NCBI GenBank assembly: GCA_007922305.1 | Contig: ML677385.1 | Span: 3,311,235 to 3,375,234, forward strand | Length of the DNA stretch: 64,000 bases | Source of the DNA: Dermatemys mawii | Taxonomy: Eukaryota > Chordata > Testudines > Dermatemydidae | Direction of reading: 5' to 3' | Shown here: piece by piece, positions 48,744 through 60,700 of the stretch | Position numbering within the stretch: the first letter of the stretch is position 1 | Layout: each line of letters begins with the position of its first letter | Position numbers and translations under genes: made by a program | Notes under the pieces: model-generated | What the model saw: only the letters and a program-made list of their open reading frames with translations | The model's database searches: none | What the model was told of the DNA's origin: nothing

Positions 48744-49841
48744 TGTGACGTTACTGACATAAACTGTGACCATATAGATCATTGTTGCAGCCAAGGTCTT
48801 ATTGTTGCACTAAATCTTATACAAAGGAGGTCCAATAAGATGTCTATGGAAAGGTTATTTGCTGGTTATGATTATGCTATCTGTATGTGTGTATTATTTT
48901 TGTAGTTAAAGTTATGAATATTGGCTATGTACTTGTACCTCAATGTGTTTTGATTCTAAGAAGTCTGTTAAGCATTTGGTCAGCTTTTTGAGAAAGGACT
49001 ATTCTCAGTAAGTGCCCAATCAAGAAATACTTTACTGACAATGGACTTTGGGAGATGGCCATCCACATCTGAGCTTTCCTGGGAACGTTCAAACTAGCAT
49101 GTAAACAATGGCATTCGCCTATAAAGAACTGAGTCATGTATGGACATGTGACTTGCCCATATGATTCCAAACTCCATCTTGCTGTTGTGATCTTCTACTG
49201 GGCAGAGGAAATAAAAGGCCCTTAAAACTCCTCCATTTTGTCTTCAGTCCTGATTCTTACTTCTGGAGGAACCTTGCTACAAACTGAAGCTCTGAACAAA
49301 GGAATGAATGACCCATCCCAACTGTGGATGTACTCCAGAGACTTGTTTTAAACCTGCAGCTTATTCCATCACTGCCACAAGCCTGAATCAAGAACTTTGC
49401 CATTATTTTATGCAATTGATTCCATTTAACCAGTTTTAGCTCTTACCTGTGTCTTTTTCCTTTTATGACTAAACCTTTAGATTCTAAAGGATTGGTAACA
49501 GCATGATTTGTGGGTAAGATTTGATTTGTAAATTGACCTGGGTCTGGGGCTTGGTCCTTTAGGATTGGGAAAACCTTTTCTCTTTTACTGGGGTATTGGT
49601 TTTCAGAACCATTCGCCCCCATAACGTGTTGCACTGGTGGTGATACTGGGAAACTAAGGGAATTGCTTGTGTGACTTATGCTTAGCCAGTGGGGTAAAAC
49701 CAAAGTCTTCCCTGTTTGGCTGATTTGGTTTGCCTTGGTGTGCAAAGGAACCCCAGCCTTGGGCTATAACTGCCCTGCTCTAAGCAATTTGACCTGAATT
49801 GATATTCTCAGTTGGGTCCCACCAAAGCCAGCATCGTTACA
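48744..49841 (+). mobile_element. Probable solo LTR, about 1.1 kb
   Basis: Starts TGTGACGTTACTGACAT and ends CCAGCATCGTTACA, TG...CA with inverted ends. It contains GTTATGAATATTGGCTATGT, AATAAAAGGCCCTTAAAAC, CTGAAGCTCTGAACAAAGG and TTTTATGACTAAACCTTTAG, which I recognise as a turtle LTR with a polyadenylation-like region. No target duplication could be confirmed at these boundaries and no internal retroviral coding is present. Confidence 0.6.
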
Positions 49842-49923
49842 AGCTCAGTGGAGTTTTGTGCAGACATGAGGGTCTGCTTTTGCAGAAGTAGGTGCTGTCT
49901 GGAGCCAAAGTCAGGAGACTAAT

Positions 49924-50169
49924 GGCATGTCTACACAGCCCCACAGCTCAAACCAAAGTACTATGCTGTAACTCTCCCGTGGGGAGAGTGAAGGTGTGAA
50001 TGTAAAGGTCTCGAGTTTGCACTAACGTGCTCTTCAAAGAGGATTATGTTAGTGTGAATTAAGGCCCTTTAAGTTGGCACCCGCAGCATCCACATGGGGA
50101 GTTACAGCACAGCACTTTGGTGTGTACTGCTACTCATAGTCTGAACTCTAGGGTAGTATAGACATAGCC
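49924..50169. mobile_element. Harbinger-type MITE (GGCATGTCTACAC ends)
   Basis: Ends GGCATGTCTACACAG and TATAGACATAGCC are imperfect inverted repeats, with TAA/TTA-like flanks. An inner inverted pair (GGAGAGTGAAGG, AAGTGCTGTGCTGTAACTCC reverse) is present. No coding. Confidence 0.55.
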
Positions 50170-52020
50170 TTAGGTTCTGCACCAGCATTGTTTATAAGTT
50201 TCAAAACACTATGTAAGGCATACAAGCATTTGAAAAGGTGTTCTACAGAAGGATCACTTGGAAGTTTAATGATAAAGAAACTAATAGCTTGTGGCTATTG
50301 TTTAAATTCCCTCTGTTGCTGGACAAATGGTAGATCAGACATTCAACTTCACACTTAGTTATAGATAAATTATTACACAAATTGGGAGAACGTTAAACGC
50401 TTAGAATCCTTGTAAAGCGATTTTCAGATCCCCTGATGGAAGATGATGTATAAGGGTTTGATTGTGCACCCAATGAAAGCAATGCTAATGTTCCCACTGG
50501 CTTAAATGGCACAGCATCAGCCATCACGTGAACAAAGGATGACGACTATTAATAATGGAAAAAACAAGTTATAATAAAATCCCTTTGACACAGTGCAAAT
50601 GGCCACTGAAATGAGAGTATTTGGAGTCTCAGTTATGGGAGTGGGATGAGGGAAAGTATTTTGAGACAAAGGAATAAATTTTATAGGTAAACATTTAATA
50701 GCATTTGAGTAAGAGAAGGATGGATTTGGATCACTTAGTAACAATGCCTTGGGGCTTTCAAACTGTGGTTTTACTAGTCACACCATGCAACCCTTTCACT
50801 CTTCTGTGAACATGAATCTGTTTCTTAGAATCTGCTTTAAGAGCTACATTGATGGGGATTGTATATGTGTCTTCCATCCAGCCAAACAATTTCAGCATCA
50901 GACATAAGACTGATCAGAACACAGAATTAAAATAATTAATCTTCTTTTAATGAAGGAAAAAGCAGCTTGCCCTGAAGACAATTTGGAACAGGCCTTATCC
51001 GTGGCTGCATTGTCTTGATCCCTCCATCTGACTTTCTAGAGCAGCATTACAATGCTTGATGAATGGGTTTGAAATTAGAAGTAAGTCAGACTTTCCCTTC
51101 GGAAATAGGGACCCCTGGCCGAGACAGATATGTTTGACTAAACATGACAAGCAAAATCACAGCTTGTTTTATTGGAAACATAAATATGGTAACCAACAAA
51201 GACAAAAAACAAACAACTCAGTCGTGTATCCTGGTCGTTCTGATGGTAACGTAATAGTAACCTAGGATTTGCCTCCAAAACATAAGACATAACCCAAACA
51301 AATATCAAACTAGGAAAAGCAAGCTGTCACCATTCAGTACTCGCTACACACTGCACAGTAATCTAATCAAATAAAATATAATTAACTTAACAAGACTTTT
51401 AAGAAGAATTGCTACGTTCATTTCTTACATCTCCAGATAATAGGTGTAGCATTTTCTAAAGGAAGAAAGGTGCTTTTTGAAAAGGTACATATGTGTAAGG
51501 CATAGTGGTATAGGGGCTGGGAAAGCCAACCCTGTCTGATCCTACAGATAACAAAACTTCTGCAGGATGCTGTATTGGACTTTTAAGGAATGAACATATT
51601 TACACAGTTTTTGTTCACATTTGTAGGGTATCTAGTTCAACACTATAGCTTTTTATCAATATATCTACACATGTCAGTAAATCTTGCCTGCAGAATATTG
51701 TGAAACTCCTCAAGCTTGCAGCCCCAGCTGTGGGAGAACAGCTCAGGTAAAAGATGCCATTGTGTAATGCATTCAAGCTGAAGCTAGACTAATCAAAACC
51801 CTCAAGGAGCAGAGTTCAGTATAACTTAGAATTCCCTCCAGAGACTTTAGAGACCAAGCATTGCATATTTTGTCCATGAAATCCTCGTTTCATAACAAAA
51901 ACCAACCAACAAAATCTCAACCTGTAAAACCATTTCTTGTGCAGGTATTGCTTCCACACACCTTCTTTTATATTGTTATCACAGACTAGCAGGCAACACA
52001 GTAGCAACATGAAAGTCACA
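50170..52020. other. Non-coding, nothing recognised
   Basis: AT-rich. No exon or repeat was supported. Confidence 0.4.
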
Positions 52021-52333
52021 TTCTTTAAACTCAGAGTTATGAACACCTCGGGGAAGGCGGTTGTTCATAACTCTGAACAAAACATTATGGTGGTTCTTTC
52101 AAAAATTTACAACTGAACATTGGACTTCATACAGCTTTGAAACTCTAATATGCACAGGAGAAAAATGCTACTTTCCCTTTATTTTTTAGTAGTTGACATT
52201 GAACACAGTATTGTGCTGCATTTGCTTTTTTTTTGGTCTGCTGCTGCCTGACTGTGTACGTCTGGTTCCATACGAGGTGTGTGTTGACTGGTCAGTTTGT
52301 AACTCTGGTATTCAGAACTCTGAGGTTCTACTG
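52021..52333. mobile_element. Tigger-like MITE, diverged copy
   Basis: The left part CTCAGAGTTATGAACACCTC and right end CAGAACTCTGAGGTTCTACT then G parallel 37110-37513. TA follows at 52334-52335. The first ~10 bases of the left end are degraded. Confidence 0.7.
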
Positions 52334-52801
52334 TAGTCATAAATATACCAGGGTTCTCTCTTGCTCACATACATTTAGAAGTAGCACACATGTATCACTC
52401 TCTCTTTAAAGTTCATGGACAATCAATTTAAAAATCAAAGTATTTAAATGCCTCTGTTCTTCCCATATTGCTTACCGCACAGTGTGCTTTCCAAAGATTC
52501 CCCACCCTGTTAAAATCCAAGAGCAGATCTAGTTTGCCATAAACTGAGTGCTAACTGGAGCTTGGGCTAGACCTAGAGCAGACTAAGGCTGTGCAATCTT
52601 CCCACAAAAAGTTGGGCTGAAGTTGTAACCTGCTGGTAGAAAAAATAGTTGCTTTGATTTTTACATCTTTCCCTTGCAGGACCCCTGGCCATGGCCGCTT
52701 TACAGGGATTGTATTTTCAACTTCTCCGTGTACACTAGGCACAGGCAAGTTACAGCTTACAGTGTCAGGCATTTGCTGTCTTTTCATCTTTTTATTTCCC
52801 C

Positions 52802-53754
52802 CAGGGCCCTCCTTAGGCATATGCAGCACACAAGGCATAGGACATCTGAAAATTTGGGGCACCCCTGAGTCTTAGGGCTGGTCTACACTAGGGGGAGAGG
52901 TCGACTGAAGATATGCAACTTCAGCTACGTGAATAACATAGCTGAAGTCAGCACATCTTAGGCCAACTTACCTGTTGTCCTCACGGCGGCAGCGGTCGGT
53001 GGTGCGCTCCCCCGTCGACTCCAGATTGCGCCTCTCGGCGAGCTGGAGTTACGGAGTCGACAGGGGCGCCGTTGGCAATCGATTTATTGCATCTTGATGA
53101 GACGCGATAAATCGATTGCCAAAAGATCAATTGCTACCCAGGATAGTGAAGACCATCCCTTTGTGTCCACCCTCCCCCCTCTTCCTATCGCTGTTCTAAT
53201 CTGGCCCTTTCTGCAGGCTCCCACCACAGCTAGCTGCTGCAGCCTGGTGAGTCTTCCTCCAGAGGCGATCTATTACTTAAAAGTGAAAAAGCCTCCTGCC
53301 TGCCAGACCTATCAGCACAACACTGAAACTGCTAAAGAGCCATTCAAGTGGTAATGCAGCCATTTAACCGGCATTTGCCAATCCCCAGATATACACTGTC
53401 AGTTTCTGAATTTACTGACAAAAACATCTGTGCATTACTGTAATATTTACTCAGAACATGTTAGTCTACAGGACTTTAGTTTAAAGTGTGCTTTAAAAAT
53501 ATTTCATTAATGTGTTACTGAAGATTATAAAACCACATCTCTCAAAAAATCCTTGCATAGATTTTTAGAAGCATAATCTGAGTATTCATATTTAGACTTA
53601 AATGCTTGGATCTTCAGACATATAGTTTTTTAAATAAATCCTTCAAAAGGCCACCCTTATCTAAAATACACATGCAAGCCCCGGCTGCCGTCAGACATAG
53701 GGGCACCAGTTTAATAATATGCATAAGGCCCCATAAATCCTAAGGACGACCCTG
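52802..53754. mobile_element. hAT element, 953 bp, with nested MITE
   Basis: Ends CAGGGCCCTCCTTAGGCATA and ATCCTAAGGACGACCCTG are inverted repeats. Flanks ATTTCCCC (52794-52801) and ATTTCACC (53755-53762) match 7/8, as expected for an old 8-bp hAT duplication. A Harbinger-type MITE is nested at 52875-53159. The right half (53160-53754) is AT-rich and has no transposase. If ICOSLG has a long 3' UTR, this element may lie inside it. Confidence 0.85.
52875..53159. mobile_element. Harbinger-type MITE nested in the hAT element, copy B
   Basis: Starts GGGCTGGTCTACACTAGG after TTA (52872-52874) and ends TAGTGAAGACCATCCC before TTT (53160-53162). The interior has CAACTTCAGCTACGTGAATA and the palindrome ATCGATTTATTGC / GCGATAAATCGAT. 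It is the same family as 14329-14633. Confidence 0.75.
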
Positions 53755-53762
53755 ATTTCACC

Positions 53763-54759
53763 ACACATTTACTTTGTCTGTTAATGATGTTTTTGTTGTA
53801 TCAGTGGGAAATGTGACTGTATATTCTACACACCTGTTTTTATGAGGGGGAGAGGTACAGAAAGATTGTATTTCAAATCTCCAGTATCCTAGAACACGAG
53901 AGGGAGTGATTGACGCTTGGCATGCCAAAATGAGGATAACAGCACTATGTTTTTTGGTCCTATTCCAAAGTATATGCATAGGCAACTGCTGATCTGAATT
54001 CAGCACAGACAGTGCTAAGGTAGTGCTATGCACTTCCTAGGAATCCAGGTAATTTCTGTGCTCTGTTAACTGATGGAGACTCCCTTTTTGATTTAGTACT
54101 CTGTAAAATATAGACTGCTCACTTAAACTGCAATAAAAGAAGGCTTCCTAATGTTCATACTCAAAAGTTTTGTTCCGCTACAGACACCTTACCTCTGCAT
54201 GTCTAAGTTGGAAGCTTCAGGATATTTTTGTGTAGCCATTGAGGCTACCCAGAAACTGTTACCCGTTTTACTTCTTCCCCTTCCTCCGTGCATCCTTTCA
54301 CTAAGTTAGCTCTACACAAAGTCTTGCAGTTTTCACTTGCCTAGCTGCCATTTTTCATGTTCAGTAATTGTTATGAAAAGTCTGAAAGGCAGAGAGAACT
54401 TTCAGCACTGCTGAAACACAGTTGCTTATCTCCTTGTAGGGAGTTCTTAGACTGATAAGACAACAGTTGGTAGTCTTTCATTCCTGAAGCAATGCTTCAG
54501 CATCAGGGTACGATTGTACCTTTCACTCATACAGGTGTTTTGAAGAGTGTTCTGAAACCAGCACAACTGCTAATGAGGAGTGGCAGACCAAAGCAGGTGG
54601 ATTTTGCTCTCTCCTCTGCTGGAGAAGGTTTTTGCCATTTGTCCTGGCCCATGCTCTGGAAACACTAAGCCATTCGTGTTGCAGATAATGCTGCTGTCCT
54701 TGGCTTCAACATTCTCTTGGTACATCACCAGCTGCCCAAATTCTCTGAGAATTTCCCAC
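53763..54759 (-). other. Probable ICOSLG 3' untranslated region or downstream sequence
   Basis: Lies 3' of the inferred ICOSLG stop. No AATAAA or ATTAAA on the minus strand was found between 53755 and 54760. A strong minus-strand donor (GAG|GTAAGGTG, exon edge at 54193) is present, so the last exon could instead be spliced again. A phase-0 open frame of 66 codons covers 54570-54770. Confidence 0.35.
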
Positions 54760-54770
54760 TTAAACTGGTG
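54760..54770 (-). CDS. ICOSLG: ICOSLG probable terminal coding exon (start of last exon)
   Basis: An acceptor with a pyrimidine-rich tract (TTTTGTCTTTACAG, AG at 54771-54772) is followed by CACCAGTTTAA. Entered in phase 1, this gives a split codon, then P-V and the stop TAA at 54760-54762. The tail would end NTPV with the 36-bp exon included, or APV if it is skipped. Mammalian ICOSLG also ends in valine shortly after its short cytoplasmic exon (memory). The 3' UTR would extend to lower coordinates, but its end is not clear. Entered in phase 0, the same exon has a 66-codon open frame ending at 54570, so another reading is possible if an unseen phase-changing exon exists. Confidence 0.5.
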
Positions 54771-57700
54771 CTGTAAAGACAAAATAATTCTTAGTTTTAT
54801 AGACAAAAACTACTAATGTGCTTAACTGACAATCAATGAACAGAGAAAGATCATGATGTCAAAGATAGGAAAGGCCCATTAGTCCAGATTCTGAAATTGA
54901 ATCCTCATAAGTTTTTGCACCTTAACAGAGCCTTAGGATTTCAATGGGACTCCAGTCAGGTCCTGGAGTCCATCAGTGTGGATCTAGTTGTAGGGTCAAC
55001 GCCTTAATCTTCAAATGCATCTCACTCTGCAAATGCAAGAAATGCCCCCTCTCCCTCAAACAGAGGCCTACTTCAACATTGCTTAGTTTCAGCTGCCACT
55101 AGAATAAAGAGGCATTAACTTTAAAAATTCCTCTACTGTAGCAATATAGCCAAGCCTCAGCTGACCCTCTTATTTTCATATCAATGAGGATTTCCCAATA
55201 AATGAGCTGACCTTCCATAAGGTGAAAATTAAATTGCTAAAGCAGAAGAATTTTTTTGCTTTAATACTAAAAAGTGGAATGGCCACTTCAGTCTGCCCAG
55301 GGTGTTCACATGGGGCTACATGGGCCTGCACCATTAGACTGAAAAGGTAAACTGACGTGGGGCCAGATCCTCTGATGCATTAGGGAAGCTTTGCACTGCC
55401 CCCTTAGCACAAAATGGTTCTAAAACTAGTAGCTGCAGGAGGATCAGCCCAGCATAGGGGACCCATCCCTGCAGTGAGTCCTGAACCACCTCCCCTTCCC
55501 ATGGCTGATACTGGACTGTGCCTGGGGGAAAGGGAGAGTGGGTCTGGCATATTCCTCCTACACTCTGTTAGCCAAAGCAAACCAGATTAGTCTTTAGGGG
55601 TCTGCCCCTGAACAGAGAGAACCCTAAACTGCAGGGAAGGAGTTGTCTTTTTTTCATGTGTCCGTACGGCACCCAGCACCATGGGGCTCCACCATAACAC
55701 AGATATTTACTACAACCAATATTAATGTGGCGCAAGTAGTTTTTTACTTTACTACATGTTTATGGGCTAGATCCTGCGGTCTGGCCAAGAAGCACTCAAT
55801 ACAAGTCAAGAGGAGACTTTAAATAAACTGCTTGTACCATGTAAACAGACTTCACTGCTGTCTGGAGAAGAAAACCCAATGTTTATAATCTGTCATTAAA
55901 CAGGAAATAGTTTAATGCCCGTTGATTTTAAATGAGCACAACTGTGTTGAATCAGCCTAGAATGGTCTAGGGAGCGTGTAAATCAATTGTTCATTAAACC
56001 AGTATATATCTATCTCTGAAATGAAAAGCTAAGCATTTTATGATGTGACCTTGCTTGCTTGCATTAGGTATTTTAAATTGTATTTGTGCAAAGCAGTTTG
56101 TTATGGTGCTGTTTATATCCTTGTGTATTTTCTGGACTTTTATACAGTTGTTCCACATAGATCTTCCGTATCTCTAGCTAATTTTGGAGATGCAGCACAG
56201 GATATCGTTAACTCTTGTCACACAATAAGTAGTATCAAATAGTCATCCAGACAATCATATCTCTGTCTGCCTTCACTAGATCTGAGTTTGTTTTTAAATC
56301 TTGCCTTGTTTTCTTTTATTACAAATGGGTACTGCCCTTCCAAACTGGCTTGCCACATTAAATCTTGTACTTTTGGCCATTAAAATGTTAACAGTTTGTA
56401 CGTTTAGACTGTGTTCCTTCATTAGGGAAAGGAGAGTACATAACATGTTCTAAAGATATGGGCCAAATTCTAAGGATCAGGAAGGATCAGAGAGAGACCC
56501 ACCACTGAATAGCCAATTATTCAGTGATCAAGGCATTCATTTAGGATGTGGGAGACCCCAGGTTCCAACCCCTGCCCAAGTTGGAACAAGGTGAGTACCT
56601 TAACCACCAGGCTATTGGTTATTCTGGGGTGATTCTGTCTTTTTTTGCAAAAAATATTCATAAAGTGTCTGTTTCATTCTGATGCAGAATGAAATTTTTC
56701 AAATTTTTTCAAAATCTGTAAATCATATAGATCCACTGAAGTAAATGGAACTCTCTGGATTTGAATGAGGAGAGGATTTGTCCCCCTAAGAGGTAGTACA
56801 GAAAGGAAGAGAGCAGCACTTTTGAGACATATACTGAATTTGTATGAAGTCAGAAATGGGTAATCTTGTGCAGTTAAAAACAAATCAAGTATTTTGTAGA
56901 GAGCTGTAGCCCTGAAGTTACATAGCTCCTACGACACCTATGGTAAGTGTGTGTCCGATCTTTCACTACTTACTATTGTGCTGTGCTCCATCTTCATTTT
57001 GTTGAACATCTGTTAAAAGAAATACAGCATTTTAAATATGTGAGGTGGTTATTGTCTTTTCTTTGAGCTGCAATAGCCCCAAAGAGCATCAATAAAGAAT
57101 CAGAGCTCCATTGTGCTAGGCATTATGCAAACAGTAGAAAAACAGTCCCTGCCTCCAAGCGCTTACAGTTTGGTTATGATAAGAGGCAATAGGTGGATGG
57201 AACCCACAAATGGAAAGGGAGGATGAGACAACAGGAAAGCAGTCAGATCATCGTACGGTTAGTAAATATCTTCGCTTTCTACCTCTCTAGCCTTATAAGG
57301 ATGAAAACATTAGAACAGTCTAAAGATACAAATTAAAGTTTTGTAAATTTCCAGGCCTTTATGAATAATTCCAGGTTGGCTCTGCACAACATTAATCTTC
57401 ATGAGAAAAGGTAATGGCCTCAGGTTTGTTGGGCGAAGTGACCTCCTTGTCTAGCAATTCATCTTACATGTAATTATCTCATCCTGAGTCTGACGTGGCT
57501 ACAACTACACTGCATAACTTAGTCACCTTGATATTTCATAATGGAGTTTGGCTGCTGAGACTATGGCTTTAAATCACAGCCCTGCATTGGGTTGGAGTGG
57601 CTTTGCACCACCCTGTGACAGTTCCAAGAGGTATTGTGCCTCAGGGAAGTGCAAAGCCCCAGGTGAGCACAGCTGATACAGAAGGCGGCAGGTCCCTGGT

Positions 57701-60700
57701 TTCTTGCCACCCCTTTGGGAGTGCCTAGTGCTGCTAGCCAGTAGCAACCCTTGAATGGGCACTGTGGCTAGCCACTGCACGGGGACAAAAGAGGGAAAGC
57801 TCTTTGTGTCTTCCCAGTCTTACATGCTCTCCCTGGCATCTCTGAAATTTGCACCAAATGAAAGCACACATACATGGGTAAATATTGGAGTTGCCTGGGG
57901 ATTTTTTGATTAACCCTTTTTTTTCCTCCCCCTGGAAAATGCTGCTTTGTTAAAATGGATGTTTCTCACGGGGAAGGGTTGGTTTGGATGAAACGTTAGT
58001 CAGGAAGGTTTCTCAGGTTCAGGTTGGAATTTTTTTTTTTTGTGGGGGTGGGAGGAAGGATCAGAGAAAGACCCACCACTGAATAGCCAATTATTCAGTG
58101 ATCAAGGCATTCATTTGGGATGTGGGAGACCCCAGGTTCCAACCCCTGCCCAAGTTGGAACAAGGTGAGTACCTTAACCACTAGGCTATTGGTTATTCTG
58201 GGGTGATTCTGTCTTTTTTTGCAAAAAATATTCATAAAGTGTCTGTTTCATTCTGATGCAGAATAAAATTTTTCAAATTTTTTTAAAATCTCAAATTTTC
58301 ACCATATGGGACAACAGTTCCTCCCCGCCACCCCAGCTCTAATATATTTTCAGTCTTGTTCTTGAGACATCTATTAGAGCTCTCTTTTATCTTGTAAAGT
58401 GCTGAAATTTCTGTGTGGGCAGCAGCTGCAGAAATGCAAGCAATCACATTTGTAAATTAGGATTTGTTTGCTTGTTTGTTACATGGAATTATAGTAAGAG
58501 CTGAATGTTTCTCACTTGGGAAATTGTAGGAAACTGGTAGAATAGAGAATTTGTAATAGGGATTTGGAGTCTTTCAGCCAGGGTCTAGACTTGGCGACCT
58601 CTCCAGGTCCTTTCCATCCCTAAACTTCTATGATTCTGTAAATCATTGATTCTCATCTTCTCAAGAGAGGTGATAACCCCAAGTGATTATCATCTGGCTT
58701 TGGTTTGGTCTAAATGAACTGTGTGTGTGATCTCAGTTCAGTTCTTCATGGAAAGCTGTCCATATTACACAAACCCCTCCTTATCATTACACACTTCTTG
58801 TGGATAGTCTTGGCAGAGAAGCCAAAGACTGAATAGATCTGGAGCCCAAACTACCATTACATTCAAAGGAATGGTTCCTCAGGTGTGAGATACGTTGGTA
58901 TAACATCATGAAAAAATTTACACTGCTACTTCTTATGATGTACCAGTTTTGTGGCTAATTAGGAGTACGGCCCCCACTGTTTTCAATTCAGCATTTGTCA
59001 TGAGCTCTAGTTTCACTTATAATGCAGAGAATTCACAACTACATATGACAAATAGTAGAATATGAAATATTTTGGAAAAAATCAAAAGAACTAGTCATAT
59101 CTGACCAACAAGCGTAAATGGTTTAATTACCTGCATATGATTTCCAGTGAGAGGATTTCCTTTTCCACAGCCAGCAGGTTAAAAAAAACAGTCCAGCTAA
59201 CACAATGGCAATGGCAAGAACACTTCCAGCCTGAGCTCCCGGTTCATTTAGATACAACGGACTGCTTGTGGTCAAGTTAGAGCTTGTGACGTCTTCCAAG
59301 TCTGAAGAAGAATAGAGAAAAGGAGAGAGAAGCTCTCAAACTTCATTCCGGATGAGTGTTCAGCTGCATTTTCTAGACAAGAGATTCACACAAGTCTATA
59401 GGTGTCTATAGCCCTCCTATACATAAAACTTTCATACCACCACCACCACCACCACCAATATTTTCTGAACAGGGCCAAATTTTTTCCTATGTGATTTTTA
59501 ATTAATAATTATTACTACACACACTTTTTAGGCATACATTTTCCTCCTGTGGAAGGATTTAGTAACACAACTTCTCTTGAACACATGCAGTGCTGTCATT
59601 TTTAAGTGACAAAGTCCTGCCCATACCAAAGCTGGCTGTCATTTTGGATATGCTCTTCTGAGAAAGGAATCTACTGAACAGCTTTCGAAGATTAATTTTT
59701 GAGTGATTTGTGTACTCAAAATTAGACCCGTTTTCAAACAAGAATGAGGGCCAGCTGGCTGGTGTTAGTTGTAACTCCACGAATATCTGGTCCTGAAGCT
59801 TTCAGAGCCTCGCCAGTGACCATGAGGATTCCTTAAGGAGACAACGCAAAATGGCAGTCATGTTTTGACAATTGCCATGAGACCCTGCAGTTCATCCTGC
59901 AGGTCACCACACTACACAAGTGACAGCACTAGGGAGTACATATTGTTGTGCCTGTATATTTATGTATAAAATTACCAGTCCAAAGATACACAATGATATT
60001 ACTTTAAAACTGTTGCTGCTTCATAGGACCAAGTATAGGTTTTGTAGGCTCCTGCAGGAGCTATGAAGACTCAGCTGCCATCTTGACATTGTTCCTTTAG
60101 TGGAGAAAATCCCCTATAGCCATTTTTAAGACTTTGTTTCCTACTCCAAAAACCTACTGGAGCTAGATTTCTATGAAAAATTGGCTTCTAATAAGTATTA
60201 CGCTGTACGTGGGCAAAAATCTCTGGCAGAATAATTGTTCACATGTACCATAATAATAGCATTGCCAACCCTCCAAGACTGGCCTGGAGTCTCCAGGAAT
60301 TAAAGATTATTCTTTAATTACAGAATATGTTATGTGCTGAAATCCCCAGGAATACATCCAACCAAAATTGGCAACCCTACATAAGAAGCCCCACCCTGTC
60401 CTCAGGGCACCTGCTGGTTTGATTGTGCTACTTCAGTTCCTCCTGGCTAATAGGGACGATGCCCCAGCAAGGGACAAGAGAGGCAATGAGAAAGTTCCGA
60501 TATCTTCTGGTCCCTGCCCACAACACAGGTTGTGTCCTCTCCCAACCTTCTCAGGGCCAGCTCATTTCATACTCTTTTAGCCCATGGCCCATTTTCTTCT
60601 GCCCTGTCTCAGGTGACATACACCACTTCTCCTCCTCTTTTCCTGGTTCCAGATTCCCCTTCCATTCAGCAACCATGGCAGACAGTAGGTTTGAGCTGTT

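Larger units (their letters stand above)
57012..59129 (-). other. ICOSLG intron (between transmembrane and 36-bp exons)
   Basis: Holds a reverse CORE-SINE-like segment, copy 2 of the 239-bp duplication and a CR1-type 3' end. A frame at 57574-57780 has no exon features. Confidence 0.5.

Noticed and set aside
56540..56595. tRNA-like B box (GGTTCCAACCCC) suggesting a tRNA gene
   Set aside because: No cloverleaf with matching acceptor stem. The sequence is a MIR-like palindromic SINE and is duplicated with its flanks.
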